From: Lineus longissimus
Taxonomy: Eukaryota > Nemertea > Pilidiophora > Heteronemertea > Lineidae
Assembly: GCF_910592395.1 (NCBI RefSeq)
Contig: NC_088315.1
Span: forward strand, 810,501-874,500
Length of the DNA stretch: 64,000 nucleotides
Direction of reading: 5' to 3'
The stretch's first letter is position 1, and every line of letters begins with the position of its first letter. The position numbers were made by a program, and so were the translations under genes. Under the pieces are notes generated by a model. The model saw only the letters and a list, made by a program, of their open reading frames with translations. It did no database searches and had not been told where the DNA came from. Positions 35,809 through 48,500 of the stretch are shown piece by piece.

Positions 35809-38800
35809 TTGTTGTAGATGAACATATTTTCAGTTATTCACTTCGCGTACAAGCTTGACAGAATGGCGTCTTTGGTGCCATCTGTACCATTTTGAGTTTC
35901 AAAGTGGCCTTTAAAATTTGCCCTTTTACAATATTGGAAAAGTGAATTCATAAGATACATAATCAGGAGATGAAAATTACACCCTGTGATGATTATAGGA
36001 GCACGCAGCTATTTTTCGAGTTTTAAAGATAAAAAACGATTTCCCGCTTTGCTTGTATCAAAACCATGCGTGTATTGAGGAACTGTTTGATGAGGTGGCA
36101 TTCGATTTCTAACAATGGTCGTGCGAGGTCGCAAGATATATGAACTGATGCTCATATCTGTGATCCACATCCAGTGCTCTGTTGTGCTCTGGTGAATACG
36201 GTAGTGCCACTGCGGCCAGCTGGTAGTCTATCGTATCTGAGGGCGTTTGTAACATGGCTGACTGGTCGTTCAAAACATGGCGGACGGGCGTTAGTGTTTT
36301 CTAAATTGGCCGTTAGGGTTTTGATGCATGCACATCCTGATAGAACAGGTTAGCTGCCTTGTGCTTTATCCGGATCCAACTTCACTTCACGACAACCTTT
36401 CGCTGCAACAGCCAAAGCAGAGCCATCGAGGGCTTCTGTTCGAGACATTGGTTTCTGTTGAAGCATTTATACTTGCAATGAGCCAGCCATCTAAAAAAAT
36501 ATAACTAAAAACTCATTAATGCAGGAAGGAAGTTGTTACGAACCGTTCAATGAGTTTGTGACTTACAACAATCTCGTGTCACGCAACCTCCCATATCAAT
36601 AAGCAACAGTCTTGTTATGATTTGTAACGGTTTGTAAAGACCAGGATTCGCGAGAATCCAAACAGAAAGTATCAATGGACTTCATAAGAGTGCAGCAAAG
36701 AAAGGAGTGCACGTTATCTATACAAACACTAATGCAAATTATAGCCTTCCGTTCCGACATTTCAACATGATCCCTCCCATCTAAATGGAAATACTATGTA
36801 AGTATTCAATGCATGACATGAATATCATGACCTCAATTGAAGCGGAGTACTTAGTTTACAAACTAATCGAAGATTTACATAGATTGGTGATTGTTATAGA
36901 CATGTTTTACTGACATAGACTCGGTTGACCTTTGCAGATGGCGGCATTCTCGATCATCGTTTACCCGGCAATGAAATTGTCCTGCGTCAGAAAGATTCAT
37001 CGTTATTTGGACTTCATTTGTTTGCAACTTCCGTTGCTTTTTCACCCAATCTAACATCTAGATTATTGTTGTCACATCATACTTTCTCTCTCTCGCAAGT
37101 ACAAAAGAAAAGAACAATCAGCATAAAAACGACTAGACTAGATGTTTGCATAACAATATAGACAATTGCAATACCGAGTAGAACCCTCCTTAAATAAAAC
37201 CTATTACCCAATTTGGAAAATTTCATCAACTCCCAACAGCAAAATTACCAGCTTCTCTGTATTGCACGAGCCGTTCACGAGAAGATAAGATCGCGTTAGA
37301 ACCAGGCGCCGCGGCAGGTCCCTGGGCCATTGCTGATCTTCATATCAAGACAATACTGGTAAATTTGTTTGAACAGGAAATTGTAAAATCACGCTTAACT
37401 GTTGCTATTTGCTCACTGGGGACCCGTCGCCATGGATAAGCGGAATGCTTCACACATGTAATATACCAACTGTGCTCAATATGACCTCTCTACGTGCGTT
37501 GAATGTTTGATACAACGACTATGGAACACTTGGCAATCTTCGAAAAAAGTGGTAGGTTTTTTTTACACAAACACACGTGATCAAACTATATCAAAGCTAA
37601 GGGAACCGACACACATACACTGAGCGTACGCATCGGTTCAACCCCGAAAGTAGTTTTAAGCCGCTCAGCCCCCCCCCCCCCCCCCCAAATACATGCATTT
37701 GCGCACGAAAGGGGTTAAATCAATATCAAATCAAATCTGTCCTTATAAGTGTAGCAAATTTGGTTTTCATAAAATCATCGCTGCAGCATCCGTGCATAAT
37801 TCGTGTGTACACTACTTGTATCCTGAAGCAAGAACAATATACACGAGTCGTCCTTCTACAAAGCCATCCTTATTGAATCGCCTATCCTTAATATGCCCCT
37901 TTGTATCCAAACAGCCAAATGCAACCAGAGAGATTTATTCAATTTCACGTGCCAATAAAACTTGATGCACGTAGGCCATTCTTCCGTAACCTTGTTACTG
38001 GTACTCTATACGCGGATGCAACAGGAGACGCAGACACGCTCCGATGGAAATTGCCTCTAATGTCGATGACTATTTATCTTGGTGCGCATTCTTCGAAGCA
38101 GCTGAGGATGAACAACACATTATTATGAAATGTTCAATCTCTTTTGTGTTTTGTAATTTCCTGAAACTCTGTTGATCTGGGGAGACAAACTAATAAATTC
38201 TCTTCGTTCATTGAAATCACTAACAGTAGATTTCTTCGAGTAGGAAAAAGTGAGGCAATTCCAGCACTGATCGATCTGAATCGCAGATGATTAAGACAAT
38301 CATGCGATGAGGTAGGCTACAGTAGGAGTGGGTCGGTTAGAATTGACAAGACTATTCTGAAAGTGGTTACCGATTCATATACGTGAATATTGCTTGCATT
38401 CACTGTTCATCCAGCAAAGTTTACCAATACCGGTTATTCAACAATGTAGTACACCAATTCTCCGACGATATACTTTTAACGACCGGAATCATAAGATTTC
38501 TTCAATCATGCCAGCAGGTTCTACGCCAGCCGCAATATTCAACAAACCACTTCAAAAAGGCAAAGCATTCCAATGTCGCTCAGGGCTACCATGAAATTCA
38601 CTAGAGGTTGTCCTAAAGCGTGGGAATCTTGCAAAGAGACGCAACAGGTCCGGCAGTCATTATCCCTTAAGCGGGAAAGAAATGGCTTGGAGATTACGAA
38701 GCCACTTTGCGATGGAAACCAAGCACCTGTTCATCTAAATAGGACTTCCAGCTACTGGTTAACAAACATAAAGAATACTGGCATATTTTTTGGAAAGAAA

Positions 38801-41800
38801 TATAGTAAGTGCAAAATAATTTAAAAGAAACCGCCATTATCAGAACGGGTTCCAAAAAAGTCTAGATAGATTCATGCCATGTATCACATGTTAGTAAGTT
38901 TTGTCAGACTTCACCCTACACTTGCCTACATATCAATTTAGAGACGGACCCCAGATATCTTCTCATTCAGTTGAGACTTTCAGCTTTAATTATATAACAA
39001 ATGTCAAGAATGATATGAAGACATTTTTTTTTGCGAACTCTGTCAAGCCTAGCTGCACTTAATGAATTAGATAAACCAGCAATGTTTTTTCAGACTCTAA
39101 TCACCAAGAAGTGTTCTTGTCACCGAAGTCCAGCGTCTGACTGAAGAGTCATTGGTTCGATCAAGGTAAAAGTTGTATAAAACAGTTCGGGTTTATACTA
39201 CGATACCAACCACAGTAAAGGTTCAAGTCAAACAGCAAACACATGACATGGCATGCATGTACGTGCATGCACATGTGATGATACATGCATTTCCCAAGGC
39301 ACTATAATTTTCCTGCACCTGCAGCTACTTACAAAAATAAGAGTGAATTTCGACGTGATGTACACATTTTATAGCTCAAAGCACGGATTAGTAGAATTCA
39401 AGTTATTCCAGAAAAGCTTTCTGATACAGCCAGCAGCGTTTCACCGCATTTATACGCTCTGCACTGTATCAAGAGTATATTAACTGAAACGTAACGCTGC
39501 TCAGAGAAGCTTGATGTACTCAATATCTTTTCAAGTGAATTGGCTGTTAGGTAATAAAAAGTGATTTTGATATTGAAAGTGGCATTCTTAATTCACATGC
39601 GGTTTCGAACATGTGCAAAAGAGTAGAAAGTTTATTCTTAATTTCTTGAAGGTCGGTGTAGGCAGCTTGTACACGCTAGGCGCAATGTGTAAAACTCCAC
39701 ATCTTGCTTTTTGCTTCACGAATACTTTTTTGAGACCCTGAAGTCAGTAAGGCCGTTGATTAAATGAACTTAAGAAACTACTGCTTTTCATCCTTGAGGA
39801 GGCAAACCTGCAGTAGTTAGTTCTGCTCAATTCCATCAGGTCAAGACAAGCATAACAGGCAACATGCCCTGGATGATTTCTTGATACATGCACTTGTTAG
39901 CTTGCCGGCGGTTTACCAAAGTGTGCATTCTTTTACACCATAAATCATTATCCAATTCTTCTCATTAGCTCACAGTTGAAATGGTCTTAATTAATTAGAA
40001 TGATCATCTAATTATTTGAAAAGGCTAATGGCGCCCGAGATGACTCGTTCGTGTTATTCACCGCATTAATTAGGTCAGGTTTTTATAAAGTGGAATTGAA
40101 TAAAATAATCCCTTCATTTTCGTAATGGAATTTGAAGGATTCAATGCACCCCAGTTCTGCATTGCTAAAAGTGAAAGCTTCTGGTAAACCTATCAGAAAC
40201 TGTAGGACCCGTTGTGATGATACAAGCAATAGGTGACAAGATATAACATAGAGCCAAACATTTATTTTTAAATGTGACCGTCAATAGATTAAAAACGGTA
40301 TGATTTTTGAGAGTGTGCAGTATTGATGCAAGAAGTCGATTATTCGAAGCAGACACCCTTCTATCACAATACGACCATTATCTGGGGGTTAATGAACGCT
40401 ACAGTCGGTCTACACTAAAGGCATTCTAGTAATTAACACAAAGCAATCTACTGCAAGTGCAACGATGCCAATTTCACCACTACTTTCGGAAAGGACGCGT
40501 AACGTGTTGCAATTAATTGTAAAGCTTGCTTCTTGCTCATCTAGGCTCTGATTAATGGGCTAAATTAGGGTCGGGCTAAGGGCACTGGTTATGAGAACGC
40601 TGGATGCGGCTGCAAATGAGCGCGGTGCACGTACCTGCGTTGTACTTTCTTTACGCCTGCAGTCACATGATTGTTGCGCACTCGGTAGCGCTTGGTGTGA
40701 ATGCACCTGGTCGTATATGTCCCGGTGCATCTACCATGTCTACACTTCTTTGGTGATAGCCAAGCTATATGTTCTGGGCATCTTATCTATCTAATATATA
40801 TCAACATGTAAACTTCACACAGGTTCCCACAGTTTGACGTACCAAGAACTCCAATACACAGTCAATGTGCAATACATTTCTAAATATGAAAAGATATAAC
40901 CGTCTGCTAGTTTTACACGGTTACTTTTTCCAATCACGACTGAACGTAACAGCTACTATGATATGACATATTATCGACACATGTCTTAATGTAGCTATAC
41001 ATTATTTATTGCTGAGGTCCCCGCGTCTACTCGACGATGAATTGACCCAATACTATATCTTGAGTAGTACGAGTAGAACTGAGTATATGACAAGTAAGAA
41101 GCCGCGGCTGCGCCATGAGTAGATTGCCGCAGCTGAAGGCAATTAGAGTGTATTTCGGATTCTGAAATGTTTTGCTCTTATGAAAGTCTCATTGATATTC
41201 ATCAGGTGTCCAACAGTTTTCGGTTTTCAGGTCACTTTTATACCGAAGAATCGGTTCACAGCCTGTGATACGCTTGCATATTTCAGACGTAAGTATCAAA
41301 CAGAGGACACCTCACTGAAAAACAGCAAAAATCTACTCATATTCCTGACTGAATTTCGTGCATCCGTTTTGCAACCTGATGCGGTCGGTAATCATACTTA
41401 CGGCTATTGTAGCTTGTATTGACACTACCCGGATTCTAATTAAGAAATATTCGAATATCTCACGTCTTCTGTTAAAAAAGATAACTATTCAACGAAGCAT
41501 GGTAATTTGTTTTGGAAAAAAAGGATGTTTCAATCTACAGTTACCGATGCCAGTAGCGTACTATTGGCTCCCCAGCAGCTACATGACTCACTGCCTTTTT
41601 ACTGTATCTTGTGTTAACAGGTTTTTATTTGTTGTCGCCAGAGTCAAAGATCACAATAATTATAAGCTAACAGACAATTATCTCTGCAATAAACCATTCC
41701 GTATGAAGCGCATGCGGTGAGGTAAAAACATGGTTGTAAGAGGAGAATCTGATCTTCGAAATTGACAGTATTTCAGGTGTGAAGTTCCCTATATCTCAGC

Positions 41801-42473
41801 GTTTTCTCGGGATTTTTTACCTGTGATAACACACAGCGCCACCATCGGTGACCTTGACAACACACACTCCAATGGAAAATCCCCCGACCATCTTAAAGAA
41901 CATAGAAACGTTGAACCGCAAACGATACGTTTAGAAGCAGATCAATCTGGGGCAGTAATCTTGGCAACAACGGAGACAAGTAGGAGGGTAGTAAATTAAT
42001 CCTGAACATAACAGCAATGTTTGGTGAATTATTGCGCTGCTCCTGCACTAACTGTGGTCGACTTACTGCAGTTTGATTAAATTATTTCTTGGCGGCTGAT
42101 CAAGGAAACATACATTGCGCCTGATGCATATAACTGCGGTGCATTTTGACAGTATCGGGTAATTGGAACCACTGAGCCGTGTGAGTTTGGGGCAACAATG
42201 CATGTTGCGTTGCGGAGTTAGTCAATTGTAAGAGATATCTTTGTAGTGGGATGGAGCGTATTGGGAATACGAAAAGATACACTCCATAGGCATGACTTGG
42301 GTTAGACAAAATAGACATCTCTAGTTTCAAGTTCTCAATATAAAGGAGCGTCAAGTTGATCATGGAGGGAATGTTCAATAAGACTTGTTGAAAAGGAACA
42401 CTTCTCAACAGAAACTGCATTTCGCGATGCACCTTTAATGCTGGATAAGCTGCATCTATGTGAAGCGGCCTTT
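35809..42473. other. Non-coding stretch, no recognised gene
   Basis: Short frames only. A plus-strand frame near 38035-38165 contains AEDEQHIIMKC, reminiscent of the cysteine/histidine tail of LINE reverse transcriptases, but it is too short to assign. ATGGCTGAC and ATGGCGGAC starts near 36255-36290 are YY1-like but lead to short frames. A near-perfect 20-bp palindrome lies at 39251-39270. Confidence 0.4.
37669..37686. repeat. Poly-C tract, 18 bases
   Basis: Uninterrupted C homopolymer. The exact length is likely unreliable in the assembly. Confidence 0.9.
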
Positions 42474-42549
42474 AGTGTTATACTGTTCGGGAGTGGGTGT
42501 TCTTACAAAGTAGTGTTATACTGTTCGGGAGTGAGTGTGCTTACAAAAT
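42474..42549 (+). repeat. Tandem duplication, 2 x 38 bp
   Basis: Two adjacent 38-bp units, 42474-42511 and 42512-42549, each starting AGTGTTATACTGTTCGGGAG and ending CTTACAAA plus two bases. They differ at about three positions, so the duplication is recent. 38 is not a multiple of three, so it would shift any frame and argues against coding. Confidence 0.85.
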
Positions 42550-45500
42550 ACATGTCCATGTCCATGTGCAGGACAGATAGAAGACAGATAGAAGAAGAGG
42601 ACGAAGGTGTACCAGAAGTAGTTCATTGGAATGTAACTGTAACTGAACAGCGAACTAATCGTTTCCCTTCCAGTCCTTCGCTGAAGTTACTTTGGTGAAA
42701 TCGAGACAGGCAGCATGTAGCGAAACCTGACTGAGACATGATACCTAGACCCAGCTGGGGACAAGCTGCTAGACTAAACCTAACTATCATTAGCAAATCT
42801 ATTCTTCAGTCGTGTTTTCCAATATTGGCAATTGGCACTAAACATTATATTTTGCGCCATGGGTTTATACAAAGCTACATCATACAGTCCCACAACACAC
42901 TGAGTGCATAACCCAATAACACTGCCAACTAACTTCTAGTTATTCAAGCAACAGGATGAACAAGACGATCTCAAATGACGCGTAAGACTATGCAAGTCAA
43001 TTGTCAGATGCATCGTTTATGTATGCCAATCTGAATATTTGGCGTGCGGAATAGAATATCTTGAATCTTTTGAGCTGCCTGTCCTGCCTACGCAGCGTGA
43101 ATGGCATTTGCTGATAGAAATGAAAAAGGAGCTTAGGTTTGCTTGAGAACAACATGTTTGATTCTGCTCATCATGCTCAAAGTATCTCTATGCTGTATAA
43201 TGCACTGGTTGCGGACGGTGATGAGCTCGATAGTTTCATTCCTTTAAATTTCCACAGAGAGAGTGTGAACAAAAATGCCCGTCTTCCTCAGACGGACGGA
43301 AAGTTGAAAAAAAAGTCTTAGTCCCGGCCAAAAATGTTTTTCACTGATTTTTTTGTGTTCTGCTCAAAATGAACTAACATCAGTCCCAAAACTTTTTTGA
43401 CTTTGAAAGTTTTTCCGAATTTTGACTTTTTCTGCTAATCCTAACCCTAACCCTGAAAAAATTTAACCATGCGACAGAAGAAAACAGTTCTAAGCATAGC
43501 CCAGCAACAGACCATCACACCAGCTGAAATGGCGACAGACGGAATGTGACCCTTTGCCATTTATACGTTTACTCGGTAAGACGACCCTGAGTCGTTTTTA
43601 CAGATCAATGCAATGCACTTAGCATTGTATTAGCAAAAATCACAAACAATATTACTAGGAGCCACTTTAGCTAATCTGAGACCAAAGCAATGTTCGCCTT
43701 CACGGCCTGAGCTATTGGTGTATAGTCACTTCTGAGTAGCCATACAATACTTTTTACATCCGCATGAATCATACCATGTTGGCAGTTTTTGACGGATCTC
43801 ACAGTATTTGCAAATATTTCAGTGTTTCTGTGTATCATCAAAGGTGTGTTTGAAGTTCGACACTTGGTTTGTTCTTGGGAGAAAGTAAGATCTAAGGACT
43901 GTTGCTTCAGGTGTGTCATTCAACTGATCAACCTCTACCTTTCGTATCAATGTACGCAACTATAGAGATGTTTGGAAACACAATGCCTTTTCTATATGTC
44001 TCGGCGCAAAGATTGGTTGTCTTAAGTTAAATATCAGACGAAATCAACAAGATGCTGCTTTCATACCTTGCTTAAAGACTTGTTATGTCCTATACATGCT
44101 CATAGGGAACGAAGGACAAGGGAATACATCACATTGAACAAACTGAACGTTTAACTTATAGCTGAGGTATCGTTAAATCATTGTATTACCCCATGCACCT
44201 TGAAACGCTGAAGCCATTGTTCTCGTTGGCGTACGTATGTAGCCAAATATATATGTAGATGCCTATGGGGACGCCAGGAAGCAGTAACAGGTCAATATAC
44301 ATTGATTATATTGTTCATCTACAAATGAACCCAGTAAAACCACTTTGCTACATGTATCACAAGCATCTAATGGCCAAACCCAATGACCTGTAATACCCAA
44401 ATGATTACTAGATTCTCCAAAGCGTATTACTCTAGCAAACTATGGTCCCAAACGTCATTAATTTCTACCAGATTAGACGGTGATCTGGTGCCGAGGGACT
44501 CCACGGCAACGTGCCTGTTACAGTGATGTTGACATTTTGGTTAGTGGCCTTGCTTGGACAAGCAGACTGTATTGGTGAAGTGGCCAGTACTGCTTGGCTA
44601 AGAAGTAGATTCGGAAGGCTGAATATTGTAATTATTTCCAACAGCATTTGGCATTTGTATCCTTTAAGGCAATGCTTCATGCAAAGTATCTTTTCAAGCC
44701 ATTGCTGTCTTATGGGGATATTATGTAGATCATTGTATCATGATCACAACACAAAAACATATTTCCTAGTTGTCTTTTGTCTATTGTTCAGCGTCAAAAC
44801 CATTTAACGCTTGTACAAACCAAAAGGATTCAAAATATCCGAAACGTCGTCTTTACAACGTTGTAGTGTTGTTTTTTTATCAATCACGCTTGTACAAACC
44901 AGCCATCGAGCTTATTACAGGAGTGATCATACCACAAGCTTTAAGTCTACTGAGTTCAATAATTGAGCCATTGTTGCACCTGGGTCGGCCGCGACAATGG
45001 GGTGATTGAACTGGACATGAAGACCATTGTTGTCCATATTGTTAGTGACATTGGCCAAGCTGTTTATTACAACAGGTATACTCGTTCCACTGCCGTGGTT
45101 TCAATGTATGTGTAAAGTGCGTCTCGTCAATTAAATTTCACCTACCAACTTGTTAGTTTCTTTTTTTCCTTTTAACTACTGCTTTGATTAAATCCCTAAC
45201 CATTAGAAGACAGAAGTCTTAACAGGGCGGGGGTTCATCGGTACGTAATGTTTTATGTCATAACCATTATGATATGATAACCGTAGAATAACCGTGATAA
45301 TCGAAAGCCACCCTACCCTTGGTCATATGCAAGAGGGCAAGAACCAATAGTTTTATGGCCCTTTATGGAACAAAAATTACAACTACTTCAAAAACACATG
45401 GCGCTACATCAGGCAGTACCATCTCATGGACTTAAGCAAAGTGTGGTATTACGAGAGTTAGAGCTTAATAACAATGCCCAGGGGGAGGTATTAAAAAGGC

Positions 45501-48500
45501 TCTGAACATTGTTTGTATGTGAAATAGAATAGGGTTCCTGTACCCCATATCAAACGGGTATCGTATATGATACAGGGAGGATTAGTGATAGTTTCTTATT
45601 TCTGGAAACAGCTTCAAAAAGCTTAATGCAAAGTTGCATTGGTGGAACACTAGGGATTAAATTTACCTAAAACATTTTAATCTTTCAGGATTATTGTTGC
45701 AGTTTTTGTTCAGACTCCAAAATATTCGATACTGTTGGGTACTTATTATACTTGTGGACCATGTTTCTTTATTGAAAGGAAAATTTGGTTTATCTCTCTG
45801 GTTGCACAATGCCAAAGACAACAACACCATGACACTATTCTTTGTCCACCTTTACAAAATAGGTTTAAACTGTATCATCTTGCTTTGAGAAAAAGTAAAA
45901 CCGTTCCCCTGTTGGGTTTCCTTAAGTTGCAGAGCAGTGTACTTTGGCCATTGCTGCCTCGATTACAAGATTACAAATCAAACTTTCAGAATGAATCTAT
46001 TGATGTCTTTAAATATTCACACCCGACTCACGTCGACATCTTGTGAAAGATTACGGCCATTGCTCTTCGACCTTAATGAGCACCTGGCCTTTTGTCTCAT
46101 CCCCAGCGAACACTTAGTCATCTCTTAGGACATTAGTTTGATTAAAACATAAAACAACATCAAAGAAGGACAAGTCCACCTAATGCACCCAGAGAGAATA
46201 CCGCAACTCGTTTGACTAATACTCATGGACAGGTATCCCTTCAGAAGAAACGAGATCTACTTGAACAAAAAGGGCACAGATTCCGCCCGAGGAAGCAGTG
46301 AATGCAACCTGTCGGAGCTACCATATTCTGATTCGAAGCACCCGACCAAAAGACGGCTGAACTGCGACCTTGAGTTCCTATCCCTCCGACTGTGTAGAAT
46401 TTTGTCTGAGCACAGCAGATGTGGACTGTTTTCAAAGTATAAAGGTTGGCTGCAGAGCCTAGCACGGGTATGTCTTCCCCTGGACTCAAGGAATTGCCTC
46501 ATGGCACTTGTCACTGGTCCTGAACCCGTCTCCTCTGATCTAACTAACACAGTATGACAACACAATCGGGTTACACGGTTTACATGCATCCGCAACACAG
46601 CAAACTCAATTTATACCAGGGGATCTGGCGCTCCCTCCGGCCCTTAGGGAAGAAGTAAAAGGAATCGAGAAAGATGGGATATTGAATCATAGAGGCACAG
46701 AAGACTTCGCACAAAATACGCTCAGAGAAAAAGTAATTAATAGATTATTCATCAGAGCGTAATTCTTGACGGCGATGGGCAGTGTTTGTGATTTATTCGC
46801 ATCTTCCAACCTCTTAAGTGGGAAACTCTTCGGTGGAAGAAGTGATACATTTTGTTGTGCAACATGCTTGTTACAAGTGCATTCCTTGGTACTGTCATAT
46901 TCCTCAACATCGCCAACGGGAAAATACCAGTCGAGATTAAAATTCTAATTCGTGTATGTATGCTTGAGAGAGCATTGATTTCAATTAGGAATCCTATCTT
47001 TTCCAACGTCTTGGCGTTTCCCGAAGATGCGCTGTATATCAAATCAGAAATCGCAATAACTCAAACTGAATGAACTTTGTGTCATCCATTAGACAACGAA
47101 CATGTTAGGTGTCTGAGATATAGATTTTATTATGCAAACCACGTCCTTGAAGCGAGAAGTTTGTTCCAGGATCGACACGCTCCACCAGTCAGCTTGCAAG
47201 GTCCTAGCACCGATTAGCAGGCACAGTCTCCTCTGGTCAAAGCACTTACACCGGAACTCCTGTCAGGGACCATCCCACTTTCTTCTTCTATATGCATTTA
47301 TTGCAGGGCATGATTCCAAACGACACGTGCTTCAAGAAACCGACTTAAAATGCAAACCACATATATTCAAATTGGCAAGCGATTGTTACGATTAACTTGA
47401 TACAACAGGCGATAGAGAGCAATGGTAAACCGCCAGCCTGATTCCTTAAACCAAGTGTAAGGCCCGCTTGATATTCCGAGCACATTTCACTGCGCCACCG
47501 CTTGCATTCACAGCGGTAAATTCTGTCATCCTCAATTACTTAACAACTGTTACAGATGGTAATAGTGATCCTCCTTTACGAAATTCTGGGTTCTTCACAC
47601 TGTTTTAGCGAGAGGTTATTCATTTGTAGTCGGTTTGCACGCTATGGTGTCATGTTTTATAAGGCGGCAATGGTTTTCCAATGGAAACTGGAGGCCTTTG
47701 CTCTATCGGTGAAAATACCAGTGACTGTGTTTGATTTGAAAGTGTTAGTCATCTCTCTATTCGGGGCTCCGAATTTGAGCGCCTGGCAGAACTCTGTTGA
47801 CTTTCAGGAACCACGAAGCCTGCTTTTTAACCTTTTTGCTTCCTAATAAACATTTCTGACCTTTGAAAATTCAATCCATCTTCTGAAAATTGTAGTAATT
47901 GAACGGACAGTTGGATAATTAAACCCAGTCTAGACATGACGTTTGATAAAGATGCTTGGAGTGAATTGATAATAAAAGCAAGCTTAGCCTTTTCGAAGAT
48001 TTGTTAATGGTAAGTTAATCATGGCATCTTTAAGACTCCACGCTCTCCTTCTCCATTTAGGCAAAACTGGATATTCTATTGAAGCATTGTACGACATTCG
48101 TACTTCGAATATTGATGGCATCTGCATGGGTATTGACATCACTGAAAACACTCAACACACAACCTCATACTGAATATTCCTTCACCAGACGAACATTTCC
48201 AGTCCATCACGCGATGAGATGAACTCGAGCCATGATGGACCACCAGACTGACAGCTAGCCGTGCACATATCTTCTTCTGAATATCTCGCCAGTAACAAAA
48301 CCAAACCTTTGGGAATATGTTCAATTTCATAATGAAGATCTTGACAGATATGATAAGAACAGTATTACTCATCGTGGCGTGAGCAAAGCAATGGTTGGAT
48401 GTGATCGGATGGAGATGATGTTGGCGTAAAAGGCTTACTTTATCATATGGTGTAGGTTCTTAAAATATGCAGTATGTTGGGGATCAGTATAGTTAGTCAA

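Noticed and set aside
36875-37057. Minus-strand LSDAGQFHCRV, resembling the Ig-domain DxGxYxC motif
   Set aside because: No partner cysteine or tryptophan strand, weak acceptor, and a short frame; likely coincidence.
38035-38169. AEDEQHIIMKC resembling the tail of LINE reverse transcriptases
   Set aside because: Only one short motif, a paired upstream cysteine is missing, and the adjoining sequence has stops; too little to call a LINE.
40591-40794. Cysteine-rich plus frame (CCALGSAWCECTW) after a strong acceptor, and a minus frame with CDC before a GTACGT donor
   Set aside because: Two incompatible readings of the same GC-rich segment, neither with a full domain pattern.
43440-43455. CCTAACCCTAACCCTG, telomere-like
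   Set aside because: Only about two and a half units, inside an ordinary T-rich region; not a telomeric array.
46225-46598. Overlapping frames on three tracks, both strands
   Set aside because: They shadow each other, no family is recognised and there is no splice support.
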